DNA of 64,000 nucleotides, from positions 1-64,000 of the forward strand of contig NZ_ANNK01000089.1 in NCBI RefSeq assembly GCF_000334155.1, written 5' to 3'. The notes beneath the pieces were generated by a model, which was not told the origin of the DNA, did not search any database, and saw only the letters and a program-made list of their open reading frames with translations. Shown piece after piece: positions 37,900 to 45,798 of the stretch. This DNA comes from Halalkalibacterium ligniniphilum. GTDB lineage: Bacteria > Bacillota > Bacilli > Bacillales > Bacillaceae_D. Position 1 is the first letter of the stretch. Every line of letters begins with the position of its first letter. A program made the position numbers and the translations under genes.

Positions 37900-38388
37900 T
37901 TAAATCGGGGTTACTAAAAGCGTTGGGATGGATAAAGTATCAAATACGACCGTTCTCTTTTTAAATTTTGGTTGACTATCTTCGAAAACAACTTCGTCAA
38001 AGTATCTTCCTGTATTAAAAATTTTTGTTTCTCCATCTAATTTTGTTTGGAATACTGCATAGTTAGACCGGACGGTAAAGACGCCGTTTTCTTCTCCTAC
38101 AATTCGAATATTACTTATAAGATGCCGATAAAAATGGGGTTCATAAATATTAGCATGGCGATGAGCAGTAATCCGATCCTTTAGCATTCCTTTACTATCA
38201 CAATAAATGACAGCTTGTGGGAAGTTTCGGTCATAATTTTCTCTTGAAATGATTTGGTATAAAGCATCATCCGTAAAAAATTCCGGCCACTTTTCTAACT
38301 CATCATCATCAATCGCCTCAACATATTGATGATTCAACTCTTCGATGAGTTCTTTGGCTTCGAGTAAGCTTAACACAGATTTGTTCAT
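37900..38388 (-). CDS. Aromatic-ring-hydroxylating dioxygenase beta subunit (TphA3/AndAd-like)
   Basis: 162-residue small subunit with the NTF2-like fold that supports the alpha3beta3 oxygenase. Conserved landmarks are ELEKWPEFFTDDALYQI, CDSKGMLKDRITAHRHANIY with RHLISNIRI, and the C-terminal VVFDTLSIPTLLVTPI. It follows the alpha gene by 26 bases with AGGAG upstream, so the two are cotranscribed. From memory the CDSKGML..RI....ANIYE...YRH pattern is closest to terephthalate and anthranilate dioxygenase beta subunits. Confidence 0.9.
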   Translation of the reverse strand: MNKSVLSLLEAKELIEELNHQYVEAIDDDELEKWPEFFTDDALYQIISRENYDRNFPQAVIYCDSKGMLKDRITAHRHANIYEPHFYRHLISNIRIVGEENGVFTVRSNYAVFQTKLDGETKIFNTGRYFDEVVFEDSQPKFKKRTVVFDTLSIPTLLVTPI

Positions 38389-38414
38389 TACTTATCACCT
38401 CTCCTAATATCTTT

Positions 38415-39662
38415 TTACAGTTCCATCAGTTCGCGATAGTGCTTCCAAAAGCCACGAATTGATGTTTCTGTTACACGGTATTCCACACTTTTTACGTCGT
38501 TTCCACCCATTTCCATAATGGAGAATTTGTCTTTGTCCCGAACGATTCCCTTTTGGACAAGCTCTCCGACACCACCGTCCTCTAGTGAGACAAAGCCTGC
38601 AGGCCCTACTAGATTTGATTGTTTCAATCTCATTTTTGTCATTTCATCATCATCATCTTCAAATCCGATATACGTCCACACTAACTCACTTTTACCCGTG
38701 CCTTTAGGAAGTAACTGGCGGACAGCTAAGGCATTTCCAATTTGCTGAAGCACCATCCCAGGAAAGATAGATTGTATTGCTAGCGTAATTCCATCATCAA
38801 ACTCAGGTCTTCCATCAAGTAAGGACGGATCGTCTAATGTATATTTAGATTTGTAGGAGCGTACTTTTTCTTTCTGATAGGAATTTTCCTTTTCTGTCGC
38901 AGCGCCGTACGTATAACTTGTGTGGTGTCTGCCTGTTTCATCAAGGTCAATACCTCCCTTTTGTGACAGCCTGTTCAGACCGAAAGTTGTAAAAAACGTA
39001 TGAAGCAAACTTGCGTGATAGGAGTCTTTTACATTTTCGAAATAAAGCTTCCAATTGTTTTCCATCATTTGACGATTATATCCTAGCACTCGAATCGGTT
39101 TATTAAATACCCGATCGAGATAATACCTCATTTTTTCTCCTAAATACTCTTCAATGGGTTCCATGCTTTCAGCGAAAGTTCCAAAAATAATTCCTTTGTA
39201 TGTTGTTATGCGAAGCTTTTGCAGAGAATGCTTGGATTGGTCAAAACTATCAGGCATTCCACCTTTGCCGTTCACTCCTTTTTTAAAGGGGACTCCAATT
39301 AAATCTCCTTTTGCATCATAAGCCCATGCATGATAAACACAGGTAAAGGTTTTTTGGTTACCGCAAGTATCCATACATACGTTAGCTCCGCGATGGGCAC
39401 AACGGTTTACAAAGGAGTTGATTGAACCATCGGAATCTCTCGTTACGACGACAGGGGTATCTCCGACAAACGTTGCTTTGTAATCGCCTGCTTTTGGGAT
39501 TTCAGCCTCTAAACCGAGATAGTTCCAAGTCGAACCACGGTAAATTTTTTCTTGTTCTCTCTCATAAATGGCTTTATCCATATACACATCATAGGGAACA
39601 CGCGTAACGTCTTCTTTTGGCCAAATTAAATTTTCGGAATTGTGTAAAACATCATTTGTCAT
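38415..39662 (-). CDS. Rieske dioxygenase alpha subunit (TphA2/AndAc-like)
   Basis: 415-residue terminal oxygenase that dihydroxylates an aromatic ring. The Rieske cluster ligands are Cys88, His90, Cys108, His111 (C-A-H, 17 residues, C-V-Y-H). Mononuclear iron ligands are Asp213-region, His216 and His221 in NVKDSYHASLLHTFF. The stretch IYRGSTWNYLGLEAEIPKAG and the LHTFFTTFGLNRLSQKGG segment strongly recall terephthalate 1,2-dioxygenase TphA2; anthranilate- or salicylate-type activity is the main alternative. AAAGGAG 9 bases before the ATG. No reductase gene is adjacent. Confidence 0.92.
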   Translation of the reverse strand: MTNDVLHNSENLIWPKEDVTRVPYDVYMDKAIYEREQEKIYRGSTWNYLGLEAEIPKAGDYKATFVGDTPVVVTRDSDGSINSFVNRCAHRGANVCMDTCGNQKTFTCVYHAWAYDAKGDLIGVPFKKGVNGKGGMPDSFDQSKHSLQKLRITTYKGIIFGTFAESMEPIEEYLGEKMRYYLDRVFNKPIRVLGYNRQMMENNWKLYFENVKDSYHASLLHTFFTTFGLNRLSQKGGIDLDETGRHHTSYTYGAATEKENSYQKEKVRSYKSKYTLDDPSLLDGRPEFDDGITLAIQSIFPGMVLQQIGNALAVRQLLPKGTGKSELVWTYIGFEDDDDEMTKMRLKQSNLVGPAGFVSLEDGGVGELVQKGIVRDKDKFSIMEMGGNDVKSVEYRVTETSIRGFWKHYRELMEL

Positions 39663-39742
39663 AGCAACTTACTCCTTTCAAAATTTAAATTAGTTTGTTC
39701 TTGCCTTTATTCTATCGGGGATTGGGAGGTGTTCCTAGGCGT

Positions 39743-39761
39743 TGTTCAGTATACTCGAACA
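39743..39761 (+). promoter_or_regulatory. Palindrome TGTTC-N9-GAACA, copy 2 (candidate IclR operator)
   Basis: TGTTCAGTATACTCGAACA, 81 bases upstream of the Rieske alpha start and downstream of the iclR stop. The position fits activation of the Rieske operon. Confidence 0.7.
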
Positions 39762-39784
39762 TATAAAAAGAATTTTTTGAATTT

Positions 39785-40546
39785 TTAAGAAATCATACCT
39801 AAGCTTTCAGAAATGAGACGGCTGTATATTTCCATTTCTCCTTTTACTCTTTCAACTTGGCCTGAGGACATTAATTCAGTAGGTCTTGTCACACTTAAAG
39901 CAACAACGACCCGATCGAACTCATCATAAACAGGAACCGATACAGAACTGACGCCTGTTCGAAATTCTCCGTGGGATAGAGCATAACCTTTCCTGCGTAT
40001 TTTAATGAGTTCGTTCCATAAATCTTCTTTGGACGTTATCGTGCGCTCCGTAAAAGCATTTAAGTCTTTTTGTAAATAATGTGCAATTTCTTGTTCGTCC
40101 TGATAAGCTAATAATACTTTTCCAGCGGCTGTACAATGGGAAGGGAGGCGCTTTCCCATTGTATTGATGACTTTAGAATCTCGATCTTCTGGTAAACGAA
40201 TCAAATAAACGATCTCACCTTTATCATAGGTAACCATTTGAATGACACCACGAACCTTATCGAGCATTTGTTTTAACAAAGGTAATGCTACTTGCGCCAC
40301 TTCTATTTCATGATAGACGACCGAGCCTATTTCAAAGGCTCCTAAAGATAAATGATATTTCCTCGTTTCTTCGTTTCTTTGTACCAAATTTTCTTCACAC
40401 AATATTTGAATTAATCGACTTACGGTGCTTTTCGCTAATCCAAATCGCTTGCTTAATTCACTAATTCCTAATTCCGGCTCTTCTTGTGTGAAAGCTTTTA
40501 AAATTCGAATTGCCTTATGAACGGAAGATAACTGATTTGTTTTCAT
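39785..40546 (-). CDS. IclR family transcriptional regulator
   Basis: 253 residues. The N-terminal winged helix (SSVHKAIRILKAF, GISELSKRFGLAKSTVSRLI) binds DNA, and the C-terminal effector domain (LPSHCTAAGKVLLAYQ, SHGEFRTGVSSVSVPVYDE) binds the inducer. AAGGAGGT 9 bases before the ATG. It lies between the Rieske operon (same strand, downstream) and the divergent pdxA-like gene, with a palindrome at each intergenic region. IclR members such as TphR and PcaR typically control aromatic catabolism. Confidence 0.92.
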   Translation of the reverse strand: MKTNQLSSVHKAIRILKAFTQEEPELGISELSKRFGLAKSTVSRLIQILCEENLVQRNEETRKYHLSLGAFEIGSVVYHEIEVAQVALPLLKQMLDKVRGVIQMVTYDKGEIVYLIRLPEDRDSKVINTMGKRLPSHCTAAGKVLLAYQDEQEIAHYLQKDLNAFTERTITSKEDLWNELIKIRRKGYALSHGEFRTGVSSVSVPVYDEFDRVVVALSVTRPTELMSSGQVERVKGEMEIYSRLISESLGMIS

Positions 40547-40603
40547 GATGTGATGACCTCCTTAATGAGAGAATACAGTTTTTTATATAGATAGTTATTT
40601 TAA

Positions 40604-40622
40604 TGTTCGATATATTCGAACA
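40604..40622 (+). promoter_or_regulatory. Palindrome TGTTCGA-N5-TCGAACA, copy 3 (candidate IclR operator)
   Basis: TGTTCGATATATTCGAACA, with perfect 7-base arms, in the divergent region 58 bases before iclR and 77 before the pdxA-like gene. Confidence 0.75.
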
Positions 40623-40698
40623 AATACCTTTCTTTTCTTTGGATGAAACGTTAAGATTTAACTCAAATTTGTGATAAAAGAGTTAGAGGAGGAAGAGA

Positions 40699-41691
40699 AT
40701 GAATGAATCTAAAGAAAAACCGATTATTGCAATAACAATTGGTGATCCGGCAGGTATTGGCCCCGAAATTGTTCTTAAGGCAATGAAAACGGAGAAAGTT
40801 TTTGACCAGTGTAAACCAGTCATTATAGGCAATGTAGAAGTTTTAAAATTTTATAACGAACTGTTAGATGTCGGTTTGCACTTTCATCTGATTAACGATA
40901 TTCAGAACGCAAAATTTATCAAAGGGACTGTGGATGTTTTCAATATGGAGCATGTGTCTATTCCTGAAATAAAACCGGGGGAAAGCAACCCTATGAACGG
41001 CATAGCGATGCTTAAATATACCGAATCTGCAGTTCAGCTCGCATTAAAAAAAGAAGTACATGCAGTGATCGGTGGCCCTCATACGAAGAAATCAGTAGAA
41101 CTAGCAGGAGTTCCATTTGATGGATATCCAGGGTTTGTATCAAAATTAGCAAACACGCCTCAAAATGAACATTTCCTCATGCTTGTTTCAGATAACTTAA
41201 GGATTGTGAATGTAACGCTACATGTTTCTTTACGTAAAGCTTTAACGATGATTAACAAACAATTGATTTATCATGCGATTCGGGCAACCTATCAGACTTT
41301 AAAAAATCTAGGAATACATTCTCCCAAAATCGCTGTTTCTGGATTAAACCCCCATGCTGGTGAAGGGGGGCTATTTGGAACGGAAGAAATAGAAGAGATA
41401 GTTCCTGCGATACGTAAAGCGAGAGAAGAAGAGATAAACGTGGATGGACCTTTTAGCCCTGACACGATGTTATTAGAATATGACAAAAATAAATATGATG
41501 CGTATATTGCCATGTACCATGACCAAGCGCATATTCCAATCAAGGCACTATCGTTTGGAAAAATATCGGCTATGACTATCGGTACCCCAATCATTTTTTG
41601 CACAGTCGGTCATGGGAGTGCTCCAGATATTGCTGGAAAGGGCGAAGCAAGCCCTGAAAGCTTATTAAAAACAATCGAACGTTTGATGTAA
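40699..41691 (+). CDS. PdxA-family dehydrogenase, TphB-like (cis-dihydrodiol dehydrogenase candidate)
   Basis: 330 residues of the PdxA fold. Metal ligands are His175 (VTLHVSLRKAL), His219 (GLNPHAGEGG) and His274 (MYHDQAHIPIK), and the start AITIGDPAGIGPEIVLKAM is typical. True PdxA has a PxNK loop and GHTE; here they read GGPHTKKSVELAG and GYPGFVSKLA. That variant, with FLMLVSDNLRIVNVTLH, matches what I recall of TphB, which oxidises and decarboxylates the terephthalate cis-diol. Divergent from iclR across the best palindrome, with a GGAGGAAG ribosome site. PdxA2-type sugar acid phosphate dehydrogenase is the alternative, but no kinase gene is present. Confidence 0.85.
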   Translation: MNESKEKPIIAITIGDPAGIGPEIVLKAMKTEKVFDQCKPVIIGNVEVLKFYNELLDVGLHFHLINDIQNAKFIKGTVDVFNMEHVSIPEIKPGESNPMNGIAMLKYTESAVQLALKKEVHAVIGGPHTKKSVELAGVPFDGYPGFVSKLANTPQNEHFLMLVSDNLRIVNVTLHVSLRKALTMINKQLIYHAIRATYQTLKNLGIHSPKIAVSGLNPHAGEGGLFGTEEIEEIVPAIRKAREEEINVDGPFSPDTMLLEYDKNKYDAYIAMYHDQAHIPIKALSFGKISAMTIGTPIIFCTVGHGSAPDIAGKGEASPESLLKTIERLM

Positions 41692-41791
41692 CGATTAGAT
41701 CAAACACTCTAGAGATTGTTCGAACTCACTCCTAAATGTAGTTTGATTTTTGCAATATATAAAATCGTAGCACCTAAGGGAGGGGAAATAG

Positions 41792-41971
41792 ATGATGTTT
41801 GTTTGTAAAAACCATGTTAAGGAAGGGTTGAAAATTTTTGATACTCCTCATATAAAGGAAGTTAAAAAACAAACATTATTAAAACGTTGTAGTTTCTGTA
41901 ATAATCATTCCGAGTATAAAATATACTTTACAACTCCTGTTTTGAAAAAGTATTTAAAAGATTACATTTAG
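41792..41971 (+). CDS. Small CxxC protein (59 aa)
   Basis: ATG frame: FVCKNHVKEGLKIFDTPHI, then LLKRCSFCNNHSEYKIYFTT. CKNH and CSFCNNH supply cysteines and histidines for one zinc site. AAGGGAGGGG lies 6 bases before the first of two ATGs, one of the strongest ribosome sites in the window, so it is very likely translated. It recalls small Bacillus zinc-ribbon proteins beginning VCxxHVxEGL, but I cannot name the family. It lies 100 bases after the pdxA-like gene, possibly on the same transcript. Confidence 0.65.
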   Translation: MMFVCKNHVKEGLKIFDTPHIKEVKKQTLLKRCSFCNNHSEYKIYFTTPVLKKYLKDYI

Positions 41972-42067
41972 GGATAAGTATAAAGAATTTTTAAAACCTT
42001 TCAGCCAGAAATGATTAGTTCGCTTTAAGAAGGACATGGTTTTATAAACTCACTAAGATTTCTTTTT

Positions 42068-42119
42068 AATAGAAGTGCGTACCCATCCGTATGGATAGCT
42101 GGTCGCACTTCTATTTTTT
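42068..42119 (+). terminator. Terminator after the pdxA-like/CxxC genes
   Basis: AATAGAAGTGCG / CGCACTTCTATT stem with inner ACC/GGT pairing, followed by TTTTT. Confidence 0.8.
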
Positions 42120-42227
42120 GTATGATTTAGACTGTTAACAGGAAGTTATTTAGCTCATTTTTCTTTTAATAAATTTTTTTCAGATTATAGTGAATAAACA
42201 GTTTTACTCTTAAACAAGACTAACTTT

Positions 42228-43622
42228 TTAGGAAATAAGGTATTGCAATAGTATTGAAATAACGGATGTTGTTGCGATGATGCTTAAAGCAAAAAAGATG
42301 TTCCTTTTGACGACATTCATTGGCGTATCATTGATTGTTACAGCGACAACATTTGCATTCACAGTAAAAGGGCTAGAAGCGGAACCGGTTAAAGCAGCAC
42401 CTAATATTGCAATCGCAAACCATTCAGGCATAATTCCAATCACTTCTATATTAATGGTCTGTGTAACAAGTACAACGACCAGTTGAGGAATAATTCCAAT
42501 CCACGTTAGTGCAAAAACAATAAGTCCAATAACAAGCAATACGAAGGGTCCGATGATCTCTTTAAGAAAAAGGATGGAGTCATTAATTTGCCCACTTAAT
42601 TGTGTTTGTTCAATCACATTAATCATTAAACCAATTGTTACAAATAAAGCAACCTGAGCAGAGGTTTTTGGTACTTGTTGCTTTAGGTGACTTTTGAATA
42701 AAATCGTAAAGGTTTTCGGTTTTTTTAATAAATAAGACCAGCATAGTGAAAATGGAATAACGGTTAGAACAACGGCATCAATCATGGAATAGTCAAACCA
42801 ATTATTTAAAGCCAATACGATCATACAAAAAGCAAAGATGCTACATAGAAGTACGATTAAGGCAAATTTATGCTTACTTGTAGAGCTTAATTCATTATTT
42901 TCATGAACAAAAAAATTGCTTTTGTTAACGTTTTCAAATTTTTTATAACTAATCATCATATCACTAATTAATAAAATTAAGGCAATTGTGAATGTAATCG
43001 AAAGGACAATTATTGGATTGGAGTGTGTTCCTGCAATAACAATCGTTGGTGCTACCGCAACTGGCGTCCAAAATAATGTCATAATATAAGGGCGAACAAA
43101 AGTAAGTGTCTGAAATTTCTTTTGAAAATCTTCAGAAGCGTTTTTTATAAAGTTAACCAGTGTTGATTGACTTAAAGGAATAGCTGCTACTCCCATAATC
43201 GACGAAAGGAAAAAAGTTACAGTCGAGTACATGGCATAGAGCCCTTTCATCGACGTGATTCTCGGTTTAAAAAAATAATAAATCTTTTGTGGGTAAGCTC
43301 CAAGACGAACCGGGATTGAAATCAGAGGTGCATAGGCGATCAAAACAAGAACATTTGTCAAACTTGAAAAATAATAAACGGCATCCCATGTAAAGAGATC
43401 ATAGTCGACCATAAGCATTAGAGAGAAAGAGAGAGCAGCTAAAATAATAATCTTGTAAAAGATAGGTGTTCCAGGTATCGATAGAAGGAGAGCAAAAAAA
43501 CATAATAGACTTAAAATCAGTTCTACACCAGGTATAGGTAAAATCAGTTGTAATAGGTAAAGGATAAATAAAAGATTAAAGACAACCACGCGTATTGTGG
43601 TAATTTGAATGTTCTTTTTCAT
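42228..43622 (-). CDS. Polytopic membrane protein, putative permease of unknown family
   Basis: 464 residues with about 12 hydrophobic helices. There are two similar-looking halves separated by a hydrophilic loop (KKFENVNKSNFFVHENNELS, about 231-252). The segment MPEWFAIAILGAALTGSASS in the last third resembles the GSxSP-type re-entrant loops of ion-coupled transporters. I do not recognise a named family. ATG 43622 is chosen because AAAAGGA lies 6 bases upstream; a TTG two codons earlier is possible. It follows the reductoisomerase-like fragment on the same strand. Confidence 0.7.
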   Translation of the reverse strand: MKKNIQITTIRVVVFNLLFILYLLQLILPIPGVELILSLLCFFALLLSIPGTPIFYKIIILAALSFSLMLMVDYDLFTWDAVYYFSSLTNVLVLIAYAPLISIPVRLGAYPQKIYYFFKPRITSMKGLYAMYSTVTFFLSSIMGVAAIPLSQSTLVNFIKNASEDFQKKFQTLTFVRPYIMTLFWTPVAVAPTIVIAGTHSNPIIVLSITFTIALILLISDMMISYKKFENVNKSNFFVHENNELSSTSKHKFALIVLLCSIFAFCMIVLALNNWFDYSMIDAVVLTVIPFSLCWSYLLKKPKTFTILFKSHLKQQVPKTSAQVALFVTIGLMINVIEQTQLSGQINDSILFLKEIIGPFVLLVIGLIVFALTWIGIIPQLVVVLVTQTINIEVIGIMPEWFAIAILGAALTGSASSPFTVNANVVAVTINDTPMNVVKRNIFFALSIIATTSVISILLQYLIS

Positions 43623-43683
43623 CGTCAATCCTTTTCCTTTTTCTTTCTCTTAATAAAAAAGCAGCCAGTATCTTGATACATGG

Positions 43684-43926
43684 CTACCACACTTGCGCAA
43701 CTTCGGCTTGTTCGGCCGCTTCCCACGCTGGTAATACAACAAACCCATCCTTTTCAGCTACTTCCCAATACTCATCTTCCTTCCTTAAGCCGATCACAAC
43801 ACGTATACCATGCTTTCTTAGCAATTTTGCACGTTGCTGTCCACCATTTTCTCTATAACCAAGAATTGCTACTGTTCTATCTTTGTATAAAGAAATGATT
43901 AGTTCTTCATATTTAAATGTATCCAT
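43684..43926 (-). CDS. Stand-alone ketol-acid reductoisomerase N-terminal-like domain
   Basis: 80 residues: VAILGYRENGGQQRAKLLRK and VVIGLRKEDEYWEVAEKDGF follow the NADP-binding Rossmann start of IlvC (GYxxxGxxxAxxLRxxG...GLR). The protein stops after AWEAAEQAEVAQVW, before the catalytic domain; normal IlvC is about 330-340 residues. AAAGGAG lies 8 bases before ATG 43926, so the fragment is probably translated. It is either a truncated duplicate or a small nucleotide-binding protein working with the permease encoded 61 bases downstream. Confidence 0.65.
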   Translation of the reverse strand: MDTFKYEELIISLYKDRTVAILGYRENGGQQRAKLLRKHGIRVVIGLRKEDEYWEVAEKDGFVVLPAWEAAEQAEVAQVW

Positions 43927-44165
43927 CTCGCATGCTCCTTTGACGTTAAATTTCAAATCGTACTTTAATTATAATATTCAGATAATACGCATACAAATTA
44001 ATAATTTATATTGGACCTATTTAAAAAAACTATAAATACGTTTAATAGGATAGTTCAAAAGGATAGCATGATGATTTTCTTACTCTTTTAAATGATCAAG
44101 GGTTTAAGAAACCTTGCAGTAAACGGACTTTCAGCAAAGATGTTATTTAATTAATTTATATGTCA

Positions 44166-44233
44166 TATATAAACATTCAATTTGAAGGGACATATTGTAA
44201 GCGTTATTATAAAAACTATAAAGAATATTTGAA
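44166..44233 (+). promoter_or_regulatory. Promoter B of the phthalate-dioxygenase-like gene (twin of 26629-26696)
   Basis: TTGAAG at 44182-44187, a 17-base spacer and TATTAT at 44205-44210, 47 bases before the start codon. The spacer holds ATTGTAAGCGTTATTATAA (cre-like), and TATAAAGAATATT follows. The sequence is nearly the same as upstream of dctP. The remaining bases from 43927 to 44165 hold no gene. Confidence 0.75.
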
Positions 44234-44256
44234 AAATTGTTCAGGAGGTAATTGAA

Positions 44257-45543
44257 ATGCTATCAAGAGAAGATAATATTCGATTAACAAAGACTGGCCC
44301 TGGAACGGATATGGGTCAATTTATGAGGAAATTTTGGATTCCAGCTTTGCTATCAGAAGAGCTCCCTGAGCCAGATTGCCCACCAGTGAAAGTGAAGTTA
44401 TTAGGAGAAGAACTTGTTGCCTTTCGCGATACAGATGGAAATATCGGTTTAATTGATGAATTTTGCCCACATCGAAGAGTATCCCTTTTCTTTGGTCGAA
44501 ATGAACAATGTGGATTAAGATGCCCTTACCATGGGTGGAAATTTGATACAGAAGGAAACTGTGTCGATATGCCATCAGAGCCGCCAGAAAGTGAATTTAA
44601 ACACAAAGTGAAAATCAAATCGTATCCTTGTGAGGAAAAAGGTGGCGTAATTTGGACGTACATGGGACCAGAAGAAGAAAAGCCAGAGCTGCCGTTACAA
44701 GAATGGATGCTTGTACCTGACTCCCATCGCTTCCTTTCGAAAAAAATACAAGAATGTAATTATTTCCAAGCGTTAGAAGGTGGAATTGACTCAAGCCATG
44801 TTTCCATCTTGCACTCAGGCTCTGTCGGTGGTTTAGGGGTCTCGAAAAACAGTAGTAGTCCAGAATTGCTTGCTAAAGATACGGCTCCAAAATTTGAAGT
44901 AGTGGATACGGAATACGGAATGTTAATAGGTGCTAGAAGAAATGCAGACGATAAAAATTATTATTGGAGAATTACACAATTCTTAATGCCATGGTATACA
45001 ATGATTCCTCCATTTGGTGGAGCACCTAGAGGCGGACATGCGTGGGTACCAATTGATGATGAAAGCTGTATGGTGTGGAGCTGGAGCTGGACACCTACTC
45101 GTCCACTTACACAAGAAGAAATTGACCAAATGGCAAGAGGTGAAGGGATTCATGCTGAATTAATTCCAGGAACCTTCCGTCCAGTTGCCAATAAAGATAA
45201 TATGTATTTAATTGATCGTGATATGCAAAAAAGAGGTGAATCCTTTGTTGGTATTAAAGGTGTTGGAATGGAGGACCAAGCAGTGCAGGAAAGTGCAGGC
45301 GTCATTACCGACCGTTCATTAGAACGATTAGGTACAAGTGATACAGCGATTATTAAAGCAAGACGAAGATTATTAAATGCAATGAAGCAGTTTAAGGAAG
45401 GAGGCCCAATCGAAGCATTGAGCGCTGAAAGTAGTCAAATTAGAGCAGCGTCCGTTTTATTAGAAAAAGGGTTACCATTTCAAGAAGGTGCGAAAGAGCA
45501 GCTGTCGTTAAAAGATGAAGACATTGAAGCGGAAGTCGTCTAA
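44257..45543 (+). CDS. Rieske oxygenase, phthalate 4,5-dioxygenase-like
   Basis: 428-residue single-subunit oxygenase. Rieske ligands are Cys70, His72, Cys89, His92 (CPHRR ... CPYHGW); mononuclear iron ligands are in GIDSSHVSILHSGS (His181, His186, with Asp178 bridging). The N-terminus LSREDNIRLTKTGPGTDMGQ and LLGEELVAFRDTDGN, and the FFGRNEQCGLRCPYHGWKFD segment, fit phthalate 4,5-dioxygenase oxygenases (OphA2/Pht3) as I remember them. Such enzymes need a separate reductase, not found here. CAGGAGG precedes the ATG and the promoter is shared with the DctPQM operon. Confidence 0.9.
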   Translation: MLSREDNIRLTKTGPGTDMGQFMRKFWIPALLSEELPEPDCPPVKVKLLGEELVAFRDTDGNIGLIDEFCPHRRVSLFFGRNEQCGLRCPYHGWKFDTEGNCVDMPSEPPESEFKHKVKIKSYPCEEKGGVIWTYMGPEEEKPELPLQEWMLVPDSHRFLSKKIQECNYFQALEGGIDSSHVSILHSGSVGGLGVSKNSSSPELLAKDTAPKFEVVDTEYGMLIGARRNADDKNYYWRITQFLMPWYTMIPPFGGAPRGGHAWVPIDDESCMVWSWSWTPTRPLTQEEIDQMARGEGIHAELIPGTFRPVANKDNMYLIDRDMQKRGESFVGIKGVGMEDQAVQESAGVITDRSLERLGTSDTAIIKARRRLLNAMKQFKEGGPIEALSAESSQIRAASVLLEKGLPFQEGAKEQLSLKDEDIEAEVV

Positions 45544-45576
45544 GGAAATCGTTCAATAAAAGCTAAGCTATGTAGG

Positions 45577-45629
45577 AAAAAGTGCATGTGAAGCATCCAG
45601 GATTCGGATGCCATCCATGCACTTTTTTA
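45577..45629 (+). terminator. Strong terminator after the dioxygenase gene
   Basis: AAAAAGTGCATG ... GCATCC / GGATGC ... CATGCACTTTTTT. Confidence 0.88.
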
Positions 45630-45745
45630 TGTTTTAATTAAATGGCGGAAAGCTCATATCTTGTGATATGGGTAAAATAAATTGAGGAGAGAACAATAAG
45701 CTTGTTTTAAAAAAAATGATTTTTCTTTTTACTTTACATTTCATC

Positions 45746-45761
45746 AGTTTAGTACTAAACT
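45746..45761 (+). promoter_or_regulatory. MhqR-type operator 1
   Basis: AGTTTAGTACTAAACT, a perfect 16-base palindrome 38 bases before the MarR gene, fitting autoregulation. Confidence 0.75.
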
Positions 45762-45798
45762 TATTTTAGAAGATATTAGGAAATGAGGTGATGACCAC

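Noticed and set aside
37889-37903. cre-like TTGGAAGCGCTTTAA
   Set aside because: It overlaps the stop codon of the Rieske beta gene and is far from any start, so a regulatory role is unlikely.
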